Shown here: piece after piece, positions 22,101 to 33,260 of the stretch
Numbering within the stretch: position 1 is the first letter of the stretch
Layout: every line of letters starts with the position of its first letter
Program-made: the position numbers and the translations under genes
Origin: Chaetoderma sp. LZ-2023a
Taxonomy: Eukaryota; Mollusca; Caudofoveata; Chaetodermatida; Chaetodermatidae
DNA length: 64,000 nt
Direction: 5' to 3'
Assembly: GCA_034401795.1 (NCBI GenBank)
Contig: JAVVLW010001477.1
Span: 84,001-148,000 of the forward strand
The notes under the pieces: model-generated
Databases searched by the model: none
What the model saw: the letters and a program-made list of their open reading frames with translations, nothing else
What the model was told of the DNA's origin: nothing

Positions 22101-23210
22101 ATTATATCTGCTGAAGAAGGATTCTGTCTAACAACTGGTTCTGGTGTATGCTCACATGAAGTCTCAGTTTGACATGCAATTATACCCATTACAAGTGTGG
22201 TATCATGCCCTGAGTTGGTATCTTCATTATAGTCAAAGTTGTCAGCTACCCACTGACACAAACTGCCCCCTTTGCTGACTTCAACTAGACCGGCTATTAA
22301 TGAATCCACTCGCTTTCCAACAGCTGCACTCTTTTCAAACTGCAGAATCTGAGTATACGATATACATAGACCTAAGGATGACAGAACATCAATGAGCACC
22401 CTTGATCGTGTTGTCTGCTTGATAAAGAGGCCAACTGATAACATAAGAGGTGATATGTATGATTGTTGGCCTGTTGCCTGCTTGAGGATGTGGCACAATG
22501 AAGTTATCAGAAGTTGCTTCTTCATGTTGGCTGATTCACTTCTTGATTCTGAGAAAAGGTTAGCAACAAGGGTGTGGAGTGAGTCTGGAATGGACTTTTC
22601 TAATTCACTCAATTCAAATTCTGATGGACTTGGATAAGTGTCATTATCATGTTCTATATTCAAGATATCTTCTCTAATTTTTGCACCTATCAGTTTTGTC
22701 TGTTTTAGGGTTTCTTCACTGTCACCTAGGTTGTCTGCATCAATATATGACTGATGTAAAATGTTATCTGCAGCAACTCTGAATGTAAGTATGTTAATTT
22801 TCCCTTCATTTTGCACAACGCATACACATTCACCAAACTGTTTCACAAGGCGACGTTTCAGATGCTTTCGGATGGCGCTTGACATCAACAAAGTCAAGTT
22901 CCTTTGTACATATCAAGCAATGTGTTGGATAATCAAAAGGCTTGCTTTTCATTTTCAAACGTCGTGTAACACCAGAACAATCTGGATCACTGGAAGTTCT
23001 CTTTGGTTGTTTTCCTTTTGAATAGTTTTTATAGCAATTTTCATGAACCTAGTTCTTCTCAGTGGAAGATGTTTTCAAATGTATATCATCACCTCGTTTC
23101 AATGAAACTTCATTTATGGTTTGTGTCCCTTTAGCACCAAGTTCTCTGCCATTGACATGTATCTGTACATCTACAACGCAAATGATACAGGGCGTGTTCA
23201 GCCCGGCCAT
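19162..23210 (-). pseudogene. decayed transposon protein: N-terminal zinc motif, FEN/XPG-like nuclease, Cys-rich C-terminus
   Basis: The start is placed at 23210 (MAGLNTPCIIC...). N-terminal Cys/His pairs follow (CIIC, CLICTKELDF). The middle has QWVADNFDYNEDT, FDQPLYLSACKI, RLGGFHLLMSFLDAGCKLM and NWL-type helices (LHLLAIERMLPFLAAAGHNN, SLMRSGKTVGGL, SWTEQHKEM). The nuclease shows EEGEADVCIVKKA, NVVVADDTDILIMLIHH and HAMSGCDTSSGMYGVGK, matching the acidic active-site blocks and the glycine-rich helix-hairpin motif of FEN/XPG nucleases. The C-terminus has eight to nine Cys (CSCKSERCVSCTCAK, then IRCSIHCKCEGQC). Lesions are stops at 23049-23051, 22055-22057, 21191-21193 and about 19225, and frameshifts near 22860, 20840, 20500 and 19525. 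If intact it would be about 1,350 residues. Confidence 0.78.
19494..20495 (-). pseudogene. FEN/XPG-like nuclease domain piece of the transposon protein
   Basis: This is the longest open piece (333 residues). The opening ELYHRFVSMSYVNGCPPDKGVFSHEL leads into the nuclease. Acidic clusters appear as LWVDFDSYEVATT (residues ~115-127), EHAGEEGEADVCIV (~196-209), VVVADDTDILIML (~220-232) and SGCDTSSGMYGVGKLKLMKLL (~270-290). In FEN1-type enzymes these correspond to metal-binding Asp/Glu and the DNA-binding helix-hairpin-helix. The end shifts frame near 19525, where EGLDELRYLNVISSKYVPFE continues in another frame. Confidence 0.75.
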
Positions 23211-24100
23211 CGCTGTTTAGCCCGCACAAGCTTCACATTCAAATTAGCAAGCCAAAACAGGTGAATAGAAAATAACACACAGGCTATAAGATCAACAATG
23301 CGAGAATGAAAAGAAATCAAAGGTCATACAGTGTAAATCGTGAAATTGGAGAAAGTACGAGCATGAAAAAAGAACAAGTGCAATCTGTGCTTGATCCGAG
23401 TTTTACTTCGTCTCGCAACGAGACAGCACGGACAATAATACCGAAATATATCAAACATGCAATATAAACACGAAGGAAAGGAAAGGGATATTAAATCAGG
23501 CACAACCTGGGGTTCATATGGCATATATTCAACTTTTACTATGTCTAACAAGCAGAGGACAAACAAAGTCAAACGTATAAAATGTGGTTTATATAATTTA
23601 CTTAAATTGCCGATTTCTAAAATTACCCCGGAACCTATATTTCTCAAACGATATGTATTTAACAATATGCAAAAAGGGTGCAGAAAGTTATCCACTGTGA
23701 CCTTGGCATTTGACCGTTTGACTCCAAATTTTGGAGACATGAATATGACACTGTGGACAACAATCAAGCAATGATTCATCGAGGTATTCCCAGTGAGACG
23801 TGAGTAAGCAAATTTTGAAAAATGCTTCCGAAAATGCTTCAAAAAGAGATTTTAGGTCGCTGTGACCTTGACCTTTTCACAAAAAATTTGGGACATATGT
23901 TTGGAACCTAACTGCTAACCTCCCACCCAAATTTGGTTAAGATACTACCAGTAGAACCAGAGTTATTAAAAGAATAGCTTATGAACCAACAAAAATCTGT
24001 TTTTAGAGGTCACCTCTTTGACCTTGAAATAACCTACTTTCCCCATGTGGGGAATTTTTTCTGCAGACACTATGGTATATATAGGCAACTTTGAAACATA
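23211..24100. other. 5' flank of the transposon gene inside its TIR
   Basis: This stretch runs from the start of the decayed protein to the right TIR. The 172-residue minus frame at 23324-23842 has no recognisable motif. Segment 23850-24030 resembles other repeats in the window (GTGACCTTGACCTTTTCAC, AGTAGAACCAGAGTTATTAAAA, compare 41500-41660). Confidence 0.5.
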
Positions 24101-24757
24101 AATTTGCTTGTTACTTAAAATGTCCGGGCTCAACCAAAATCATGTCAATTCTTACTGGACTAAGGAGAAGCATTTTGACAATTTCCAGTACATTTTTAAT
24201 AAAATCTCAGATTTTGGCCCAAAAAAATCGAGGAATCAAAATTCTGAAATGGATTGTCTAGAGCCTACGACTATAGGGTCCTTCCAGCCAAATTTGGTTG
24301 AAATCGGCCAAGTGGTTAATGAGTAGTGTTTTAAAACAAAAGGTGACGGGCGGTTGCCATGGCATAAACTCACTTGGCCCGAAGGGCCAGGTGAGCTAAT
24401 AATATAAAAATACAGCAAAATTGTCCTGAAATCCCCTAATGATTGACCATATGTCCATAAAACTAAAGCTGGTACCCTCATCAACCTGTGCTTAGAAAAG
24501 CAGGCAGTACATCTTATCTTATAATGAGACGCTATTACAGACAAAACTCTGCAACAGTAAGGAAGAACTGGAGAGAACAGGCCAATTCATTTCACTGACT
24601 GAGATAGTTCTGTCGAAAAGAAACCACCTATTCTCACTAAACTACCAGTGTCTGTTCACCTTGGAGACATTAATATAAAGCACTTATAAGCATTATCTTC
24701 CTTTTATACCAAGGATTTTCGCCTATCTAGACACATTTGTATTTAATATGGCATCGA

Positions 24758-24960
24758 TAAACCCTTTGATGGTCAAGATTGATCAAGAAATTTGACATTT
24801 ACACAATTGATGTCCAGTGTCAGCCAAAGAGAAAATTCATCACCGGGATCATCGAGCTAGGCATTCCAGTGATAAATTGTCAAAAATAGCCTTTGCTTCG
24901 CCTGTAAATCAGCATTCCTCAAGCCCATTCAAGAGGGCACTTTGACCATTAAAGTGTTAC
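24758..24960. repeat. palindromic TTAA MITE, diverged copy
   Basis: It runs from AACCCTTTGATGGTCAAGAT to TTGACCATTAAAGTGTTAC, with GGCATTCCAGTGATAAATTG in the middle. It is a worn member of the family described at 25140. Confidence 0.6.
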
Positions 24961-25139
24961 GAGTAAATAAACTTCAAATTGGACAGACTTAACATGCAAT
25001 CGAGTTATTGTGTCAGAATACCATTAAGTAGCCAAGAAAATTTAATTCTTGATCTTGCGACTGTCCAGTTTACCACTGAAATGTCTAGCTCTGTTATTGT
25101 AGTTATTCCTCCACACCACTATAGATGCCATTTTGTCCA

Positions 25140-25377
25140 TTAACCATTTAATGGGCAAGCCGGCCAAAACTGGACTCTGCGGTAGTTCTGGGAAATGTCC
25201 ATTTTGCAGGCCAAGAGACAATTTTTGAAAATTTATGACTGGAATGACTGGCTCGATAATCGAGTCAGTCATTCCAGCTGTAAATTTTCAAAAATGGTCT
25301 CATGGCCTGCAAAATGGACATTTTCTTAAGAGAAAATTTAAGGTTTTTGGACCAAATTTGAACATGAAAGGGTTAAT
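25140..25377. repeat. palindromic TTAA MITE
   Basis: The stems are inverse copies: TGTCCATTTTGCAGGCCAAG...TGACTGGAATGACTGGCTCG on the left and its complement on the right. The centre is palindromic (GGCTCGATAATCGAGTC). The ends read TTAACCATTTAATG and GAAAGGGTTAA. TTAA flanks with CCC/TTT ends resemble piggyBac-type termini. The superfamily call is an inference. Confidence 0.8.
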
Positions 25378-26139
25378 GCTTATACATTCAGATAACATTT
25401 CTAGTTTATAATAAACAATATCACACTAGTCAGCATTGTCCATCACGTATCCAGTCTCATAGCTGACATGAATTAAATATCATAAATTAAATCTCAAATG
25501 GTGTTGGTTGAAATATTGTAATATTCTTATCCTATTCTTATGCAAATATAATAACATTGTTTTTCCAAGTCTATTGTGTGCTGTTTATCAGATATCACCC
25601 ATTAAAGGCGGGGCGGGGCTGCCTTTTGTGGCCATAAGTCTGTGGTTCTTTAAGACGGGTTGCTAAAAAAGAACCTTGGTAATACATGGTTCATACAAGA
25701 ATTTGCCCGATTCATTCAACCACTTCAAGGACATTTCAACGACTTTGCCTCTTGTTTTCAAGGACTCTAAAACTGGGTGGGTTTTTTTTAGCCATATAGG
25801 GAGTCACATTTTTCAAGTGCATTTTACAGTCTTACTACCATTTTCAAGTACTTTCCAAGGCAAATTTAATATTCAAGTACTAATGCCAAAATTCAAGTCT
25901 TAATTTGTACGAACCCTGTAATAGAGATCGTGTTGCGGTCCTCATCAGACATTTTCAGTGGCAACTGATTTTTGTTGACCCGTATACAAAGCGGAGAATA
26001 CGTCGACACCAAATGGAGATGGTGTCCAAACTGAGAACTAGGTAGAATTTGTTTTTCAATGGTCATTTAATTCAGATTTCAATAAAAATCTCCGATTTTA
26101 ATGACTCCAATCTACGTCATAATGTAAACAGTGTGCGTG

Positions 26140-26175
26140 TGCGTGTGCTGGGGGAGGGGGGGGGGGGGGGGTAGC
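26140..26175 (+). repeat. TG/GC microsatellite and G run
   Basis: A GTGTGCGTGTGCGTGTGCTG tract is followed by a run of about 16 Gs. It is simple sequence only. Confidence 0.85.
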
Positions 26176-26610
26176 GGTTAGTGAGTGTGTTATTACCAGA
26201 GATGAAAGTTTTCAGGTTTTTGCCTGATTCAGGTTTTTAGAAAAACATTTCAGGCATGGTTAAAAGTGTGTTTAGTAGGATTTGTATGTCTATGTATCCT
26301 ATTAAACTATGTCTCGTTTTTTAATGTTTTCCCACTTTCATCTCTGTTATTACTAATTACCCTGTAATCAGATGTAAGATGATTTCCAGACATTGGCTAT
26401 GATCCAAAGAAAATAATCTGGATTGGGTCAAAATCTGGATCATTGGATATGTTGAAAACTACTGGTCTGATTTGGCTTACATGTTAACACATGAGAAATG
26501 GCATAACCGTACACTCGGATTCCACAAGTTTAGGCATGATCCAAAAAATCCTGAAAATCTTTACAATGTGACAAAAATGAGAGGTTGAGGGTTTACAATC
26601 TCTGATTGTT

Positions 26611-27527
26611 AGCTCACCTGGCTTGAAAGGCCAAGTGAGCTTATGCCATGGCAGCCGTTCATCCGTCGTCTGTCCGTCCGTCAAATCTCGTCTTCTTAAA
26701 GGTTTGAGACTTAGCTGCTTGACATATTTCAACCACATTTGACTAGATGAATTCTATGGTGGTAGTCTCCAGAACATCGTTTCAGAATTTTCATATCAAT
26801 TTTTGGGGTGAAAATCTTAAATTTGGTTAGAAATCTACCAGAAATGGTCAAAATGCTACTACTCCTTAGTTTCGTGACATATTTCAACCAAATTTGACTG
26901 GATGGATTCTATTGTGGTACGCTCTAGATTTAACAGAATTTTGATTGATTAACTTTTTGGGTGAAAATCTTAGATTTTGTACAAAAATTACCGGAAATTG
27001 TCAAAACCCTACTCCTCATTAACAACTTGGTGGATTTCAACCTAGTTTGGCTGTAAGGACTCTATGGGTGTGGGTTTCAGAACTTGTATACAGAATTTTG
27101 ATTGGTAAATCTTTTGGTGAAAATCTAAAATTTTACGAAAATTTACCGGATATCACTTAAAATGCTACTCATCATTACCTGCTTGGGCGATTTCGACCAG
27201 ACTTTGATGTAATGACCCTATGGTGTCAGGCTTCAGATTTAGTATGCAGAATTGTGATTGGTCAATTTTTGGGTGGCCATCTTGGATTTTCGAAGTTTTA
27301 GTAAATCAGTTAAAAGCCTACACCTCGTTAACCACTTGGCAGATTTCAATCTATCTCAGCTGGAAGGACCCTAGGTAGGTAGGCTTCAGAACGTATACAC
27401 AGAATTTTGATTGGTCAATTCTTTTGGTGGCCATCTTGGATTTCCGAAAATTATCCATTATGTCTTTAAATGCAAATGGTTCAAATGCTAATGGTCCAGG
27501 TGAGTGCCACATGCCCTTGGGCTTGTT
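26611..27527 (+). repeat. hairpin-ended repeat, complete 0.92 kb copy
   Basis: The left end is a hairpin (AGCTCACCTGGCTTGAAAGG, CCAAGTGAGCT) followed by TATGCCATGG and CCGTCCGTC. The right end is GTGAGTGCCACATGCCCTTG and GGCTTGTTATG. The interior holds about five ~155 bp units, each with TTTCAACC(A)AATTTGACT...GATT(C)TATGG and GAATTTTGATTGGT. It shows the family's unit organisation without insertions. Confidence 0.8.
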
Positions 27528-28235
27528 ATGATTGTTATACTGTGCCAAGACATAACTCGTACACAACATATGAAGCGGTTGCTGTGTCGCTTCAGATCTA
27601 ATCCTGGACAATTTCAAATCTCTGCTAACGCCAGAGCTCTTGTCCATGGTGTTGAGTGTGTGACCATATGATATGCAACCATGTTTTACTTTGCACTCAT
27701 CAGCATAGAACAGATTCATAGTGCTGTCTGTCCCTCCATTTCATATTCATGTAAATATCAAATTATCTGCATCATACATTTCGTTGGTGCTTGTATGGTA
27801 CTACTTGTCTACCAGAGCTCTGGTTGTTTATATGTCAGTCAATTGTCGCATCAACTGAATTCATGCTCATTCTAGTAAAATATTAGGCTACAGTTGTGCT
27901 GTGATGGATGCCCGAGCGCTGGACAAATAGATTGATGGACATCGTCACTAGTAATAGTTTGACTGAAACTTGTAATTCATAATAAGATAGGGTGTAATGG
28001 ATGGATGACAAACAACTGATATAACAAACTCTCAATATATTAAATCATTAGAATGTATCATTAGTTGTTATACAAAAGCAAGAAATATACATAAATAAAT
28101 AATTGACAAATTAAATATAATTTAATATCAAATTCAACTGGACGGATTTAATAAAGCATACACGGATTTCATTTTGGAATCTGAATATTTTGACAACAAT
28201 TTGACTGAAAGTACAAAAATTTACAGCTATATCTT
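27528..28235. other. non-coding stretch, nothing recognised
   Basis: A+T-rich sequence without convincing exons or repeats matching elsewhere in the window. Confidence 0.45.
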
Positions 28236-28457
28236 TTAACCCATTAATGGTCAAGAAAATTTCAATTTTTTTCATATAAAATGTTCGCAGACAAAGAGAC
28301 TATTTTTTTTAGAAATTACCACTGGAATAATTGGCTCAATAACCGAGCCAGTCATTTCAGTGGTAAATTCTAAAAAATATTCTTCTTGTTTGCAAATCGG
28401 CATTTCTTAAGACAACTGCAGAGTCCGCTTTAGACTGGCTTGGCCATTAAAGGGTTA
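28236..28457. repeat. palindromic TTAA MITE
   Basis: The ends are TTAACCCATTAATGGTCAAG and TTGGCCATTAAAGGGTTA. The centre TTGGCTCAATAACCGAGCCA lies between inverse stems (ACCACTGGAATAATTGG, CAGTCATTTCAGTGGTAAAT). Confidence 0.82.
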
Positions 28458-29469
28458 CTTATATTCAATCAATATCACTTAAATTGTAAAGTTCAACCAG
28501 CAGGTTGCTATCAAGACTAATTAACAACTCATTCAGTATACATGAGGTCGATGATAGCTCTGAAATGCCAGAGTTAAGAACTTACTTGACATTTTGAAAA
28601 AGATCTGACTGAAAGTTATTGAGGCTTGAACAGGTAACTAACTCTTGCAAAATGATCAGCACTTTCACATATTTACCTCCAATAAAACTAGGTGAATGAA
28701 ATGTTAATATTACACAGCATTTAGAGTATGTTGTGAATCCTTCACTTAATGATTGGAAACAAAAAACACAAAAATAGAATAATTTAATTATCTAAGAAAA
28801 GTATACTTTGTTGGTCTATCATACAAACTGTACAAAATTGGTCAGTTTAACATCATTAAATTGCTCATATACATGTCTGGAATGTATTACAGATGTTTCA
28901 AACTATCAATTGTATTACAAGCATGTCAAAATCTAGTTAGATTCAGCATAAGAATATTACAGAGTTGAACCATAAAACTGTGTCATATGTGCTCAATAAG
29001 AAGATTAAGAGGAAATTTGGCAAATCCTACAAGTGAACAAATGTACTACATTTACTGTTCAGAGACTAGTTCCTCACCACACTGTCTCCTGACAATTTTT
29101 AAAACCTGGATTGTACAAATGTGTATAGCAAGATTTCTCCGGTCATATGGAGAAAGATCTGAATACGACTAAGAATACAAATGCTGGTTAACCAGAATTA
29201 GTCTAAAATGACAGCCGGTTCCAAAGTATGGTAATTAGAATTTTACTAACTAGTTGGATTGTACCTTTTGACAAACAGTTTGAAATTTGTAATTAAACTT
29301 TACTATATTATGACTTATCTTTAGGTTTACACGATTTTTGCTTTTGGAAATGTGGATGATTAAGAGATTTTAGGGGTATGGTATATGGCATCCAAGAAAG
29401 TTTCAATCTATAATACACCTTTTCACTCATTTCTACAGACATGTGAGGATAACGACGACTACATAAACA
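28458..29469. other. non-coding stretch, nothing recognised
   Basis: Only short open frames occur (maximum about 61 codons) without motifs or matching splice phases. Confidence 0.45.
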
Positions 29470-30369
29470 TTGACAGTTGGAATGTCTGTCGTCCGTCCGT
29501 CCATCAACTTTTTCGTTAAACGACTTCTCAAGAACTGCTGGGCCGATTTCAATCATATTTGGCACGGCATACAGATCTAAGTTTGTTCAAAGGAAGTCGA
29601 TCGGCCAATTTTGCCGGTGGACATCTTGGATTTTGGCCGATCTTTAGAAAGGAAACCTCTTTAAAAATCTCCGAAACCGCTTGGTAGATCGATTCAAAAC
29701 TCATGAAATATCATATAGGGCAAGAGCTGAACCAAGTTTGTTCGAAGGAACTTGATTGGCCAAATGGTTAGGCAGCCATCTTGGATGACCTAGTTATCGT
29801 GAAAACGACTTCTGCAGAACCGCTGAACGGATTGAGATTTTGGGGATATGATTATGGACTAAGGGCCATTAAAGTTTGTTCATGAGAAATTGATAGGTAA
29901 AAAACATGGCCGCCGTGGACCAATCAAATTTGAGCGTGTTTGGCTGCCATATTCAATTTTTTTATTTGATGGATTTTGAAGCCGAAATTGGTTTTCTTAA
30001 CTCAGATTACTTGTCAGTCAGCTGTCGTATAGCGATGACCCCATCCGTCTTCTGTATGTCCATCACCAACAATGGTAGCTCATTTTGTTATTTCTTGACA
30101 GATTGACACCAAACTTGGTCACAATGTTAATGTCGGCATCTAATATCTGTGTTATGAAACTGATAGGACGTCAAATGCCAGAGTTATGACCCCTTAAATA
30201 TTTGCAGTCTCACTTTCATAGGGGAAATACAGGTTTGTTCCCACCGTCCACTGATTTATCACCATGTCAGATTTTATTGCCAAAGTAGATTAAACTCCAA
30301 TTAACAGATTAAGCTTTCCATCACTCCCTAAATATTTAAGATATGTATTATGTGCTCTGACATCTATAC

Positions 30370-30482
30370 TCTTAAAAATATTTTGAAATGTATTTGATTG
30401 AAAGTTGTTGCTGCCTTAGGCAGCAATGAAAGTTGTTGCTGCCTAAGGCAGCAATGACATTCAGTCAAATTATTTTCTAAAT
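30370..30482. repeat. double short hairpin (GTTGCTGCC family)
   Basis: The core GTTGCTGCCTTAGGCAGCAA occurs twice, the second time as GTTGCTGCCTAAGGCAGCAA. The flanks TATTTTGAAATGTATTTGAT and the inverse ATTCAGTCAAATTATTTT enclose both. Confidence 0.82.
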
Positions 30483-30701
30483 CAACTCCAGTTCACCCTA
30501 CCCCTGCTGCTAACTTGGTGATTCAGCCAGATGCGCATGTGTTAAATGGATTGTGTGGTGGTGGGGAATAACCTGCTATAAAGACCACCTACCTGCCTTT
30601 AGAAACCATTTTCTTCAATTGCATTTAAACCTCTAGTAACCGTCTGACTGCTGAGTTTTTGCAGACGACATATTCCAAAGGTGATATCTCTGAACCTGAT
30701 A

Positions 30702-30782
30702 AATATTTTGAAAACAATTGGACTGAAAGTTGTTGGTGGCTAAGCCATCAACAACTTTCAGTCCAATTGTTTTCAAAATATT
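30702..30782. repeat. short hairpin repeat, 39 bp arms
   Basis: Arms 30702-30740 and 30744-30782 are reverse complements with one mismatch in 39, separated by three bases. The outer sequence is AATATTTTGAAAACAATTGG and the inner GAAAGTTGTTGGTGGC. This is the cleanest member of its family. Confidence 0.92.
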
Positions 30783-31243
30783 CAACAAGTCAAGAGCTTT
30801 TGAAAATTGAAATTATTGGCTGCACTGGCTTGCAGGAGTGAGACAGTTAAGAAACCAGCTGTAGTTAGCACTGATATCATCTATTTTCGATTAAACATTG
30901 TTCAAACTCACTAATGAAAAAAACCAGTCCAGAGATTGTTGTCAGTATCTCGAAAACTAAACCATTTGACTGAAAGTCATTGGAAGTGACACCGATGGAT
31001 GTAAAACTTAAGTAAGATTAGTTGAAATGCCAATGTTCCAGGTGAGCGATACAGGCCCATTGGGCCTCTTATGATGTCATCCTAAACATCACATAGATGA
31101 TTGTCATTTATGACATCATGATTGATGGATAAACTGGAAAGGTCCATTGAAGATTATCCAATAAAGCTGAGTAGATATTTTCTCTGCTTTGAGCAGAATA
31201 AACTTTCAATCTCAAAGAAAGATGGTAGTCCACTTTTGATTGT

Positions 31244-32736
31244 TTAAAGTTCTCATATCCCATTAAATAGACACACTTCTGCACGAGATATGCGATGCCT
31301 CGTGATTTCTGTTCAATTTACCCAGACTGCAATGTTACCCAGCATGCAATGCTGTCCAGCATGCAATGTCGTGCCGCCATAATCGTTGTAACTATTGGAC
31401 ACCATATTTGTTTAGTCTATTGTCTTCACAAGCCAGGATTTCTCAAACAAAACCAACCCGCTTGCACGTGCAAATAGTCATTTGTCCGCCAGCTCTGGAA
31501 GCGTTAGCATGCACATAGGACGTATTCACGGCAGTCTATTCCACAGTCTGTATTTCAATGCTGTTTAGAGAAAGTGTGTCAATTTCCAGGAGAAAATACG
31601 AGAAAGCTTTGTATACTTTGAAAATAATTTGCGTGAAAGTTGTTGCTATCAATAACAGCACCAGCATTCAGTCAAATTATTGTCAAAACAATTAGTAGAC
31701 AATGCGATTACTACCTGCTACCGATTTAATACTAATTTGAATGAACATTGTTGCTGCAAGAGGTTTCAGTCTGTAAGTTCTAAAATAATCATCATTATTT
31801 CACTCAACACTCGCTACGTATTTACAGTGCAATTTTACTGTAAGTTGTTGCTGAATAAGGCACCAACAACGTTATCAAATTGCTGTCCGTAGAATCATGA
31901 CATTCAATATTGCTATCTAAGTAGAGTGAGTATATGCCCAAAATTTGCTTTGCCTACGTGAAGGAAATATTTAGTCAAGCGAGGGTGTGTACGTTTCTGC
32001 TCGATCAATGCATTTCAATCAAATGCACAATCACAATGCACAACAAACTTACACGCTGTTTGCTAATCATTCAGTCTTCGCGAGAAAGCATATGTAGGGC
32101 ATAGGCCTATGCTCAATCTACTTATATAGTAAGATATTGACTGCATGTGCATGGATAACAATTCTATAATGTCGTTGGTGCCTTAGTAATCAGCAACTTA
32201 CAGTCAAATTCCTCTTCAAATCAGTAGCGAGTGTAGACTGAAAATTATAATGGTTATTTTAGACTGAAAGTTGTTGCAACAACAATGTTCATTCAAATTA
32301 GTATAAGATATGTTTCAGGAAGTCATCGCATTACATACTAATTATGTTGACAATAATTTGACTGAATATTGTTGCTGTCATTTACAGCAACAACTTTCAC
32401 GCAAATTATTGTCAAAGTATATAAAAGCTTTCTCCTATATTCTGGAAATTGACACACTTTCTCTGAACAGTATTGAAATAAAGACTGCCGAATGTACTGC
32501 TGCCCATGCTTACGCTTCCAGAGCTTGAGGATAAATGACTATTTGCACGTGCAAGCAGGTTGGTTTTGTTTCAGAAATCTTGGCTTGTGCAGACAATAGA
32601 CTAAACGAATATGGCATCCAATACTTAGAACGATTATGGAGGCAGGGCATTGCACTCTGGGTAAATTGATCAGAAATCAACGGGCATCTCATATCTCGTG
32701 CAAGTGTCTATATTTAAGGGGATATGAGAACTTTAA
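31244..32736. mobile_element. 1.5 kb foldback element with long inverted arms
   Basis: The left arm 31244-31650 and right arm 32385-32736 are inverse copies over most of their length. Shared blocks include AGTTCTCATATCCC, TTGCACGTGCAAATAGTCAT, AAATTGACACACTTTCTCT and CAACTTTCACGCAAATTATT. The ~730 bp centre carries further short hairpin repeats and no coding potential. A solo arm is at 13265-13555. There are no transposase remains, so it is a non-autonomous foldback-type element. Confidence 0.8.
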
Positions 32737-32814
32737 GAGAGCAATAGAATGAATGCTGAATCAATCTCGGCCAATCTATTACAAATATCAATGTCTATGA
32801 CTCATCAAGGAATG

Positions 32815-33260
32815 GACAAATCTACTTTTAGCTATGCCCCAGCCATCTCTAGTTAAGCTCCACCCATGCCTTGCCCATGTTGGGATCGATCGAACCCTGA
32901 ACTCCCTGAATCTCAATTTCCAGAATATTATACAAGTAAGCTGTTCAATATTTTAAAACTAATTTGACTGGGTTTCTTAAATAATAAAGAATTACAAAGC
33001 CATACAATTCATACAACGTGTCGGAGTATTTGAGATTTGATGACGGTCTATATGGAACCTTTTGTGACGTAATGATTGTGACGTCATCATACACGTGCTA
33101 AGCTGATTATGACATCATACTAGGTCAGATGATGGATGGATACTCTGGAAAGGTGAATTGACTGTGATGTCAACCTACACGTGACGTAATTCGTTACGAC
33201 ATCATATATTTGACTGACATATTGGATTCCTCTATTGATGCTGGATTCATATTTTTAGAG
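32815..33260. repeat. composite repeat with TGACATCAT-type motifs
   Basis: The block order is CTCCACCCATGCCTTGCCCA, TTGGGATCGATCGAACCC, then AATATTTTAAAACTAATTTGACTGGG, then several TGAYRTCAT-like words (GTGACGTAATGATTGTGACG, GACGTCATCATACACGTG) and TTGGATTCCTCTATTGATG. Related copies lie at 34690-34920, 43065-43225, 48330-48590 (inverted), 56560-56790 and 60910-61255. Confidence 0.65.

Larger units (their letters stand above)
18580..24162 (-). mobile_element. DNA transposon with TIRs and a FEN/XPG-like protein, probably Academ superfamily
   Basis: Both ends read TAGTCCAGTAAGAA(A/T)TGACA inward. After a ~10 bp length difference both continue CCCGGACATTTTAAGTAACAA and then a looser AAAAATTCCCCA...GGGGA region. 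The element interrupts a ~155 bp repeat unit whose halves flank it (...AATGGTAA and TAAGGAGAAG...), which fits a 2-3 bp target duplication (TA or TAA). Inside, on the minus strand, lies the decayed gene at 19162-23210. A FEN/XPG-type nuclease plus a Cys-rich zinc-binding tail in a TIR element is what I know of Academ transposons. The superfamily call is an inference. Confidence 0.7.
15034..24397 (-). repeat. hairpin-ended repeat (outer copy), split by two insertions
   Basis: The outer ends are AAACAAGAGGCCCAAGGGCC at 15034 and GGCATAAACTCACTTGGCCC...GGCCAGGTGAGCT ending at 24397. Own sequence is 15034-15584, 18025-18579 and 24163-24397, about 1.34 kb in all. It is made of ~155 bp units (GATGAATCAAAATTCTGAAT, CCAAATTTGGTTGAAATCG, GACAATTTCC(A/G)GTACATTTT). 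The unit pattern broken at 15584 resumes at 18025, and the unit broken at 18579 resumes at 24163. Confidence 0.8.
29470..31073 (+). repeat. hairpin-ended repeat, forward copy with hairpins inserted
   Basis: It begins near GTCGTCCGTCCGTCCATCAA and ends with GGTGAGCGATACAGGCCCAT and TGGGCCTCTTATG. The first half carries the AAGTTTGTTCAAAGGAAGTC / CATCTTGGATTTTGGCCG units. Short hairpin repeats lie inside at 30375-30480 and 30702-30782. Confidence 0.65.

Noticed and set aside
23324..23842. 172-residue minus-strand open frame
   Set aside because: It has no motif or similarity I recognise, lies in the transposon 5' flank, and overlaps an open frame on the other strand.
30702..30782. microRNA gene
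   Set aside because: The near-perfect 39 bp stem with a 3-base loop and the many dispersed copies fit a MITE better than a microRNA precursor.
32875..32900. tRNA-derived SINE promoter (B-box-like GGTTCGATCGATCC on the minus strand)
   Set aside because: The spacing of the box is wrong and no A box precedes it in the right orientation.
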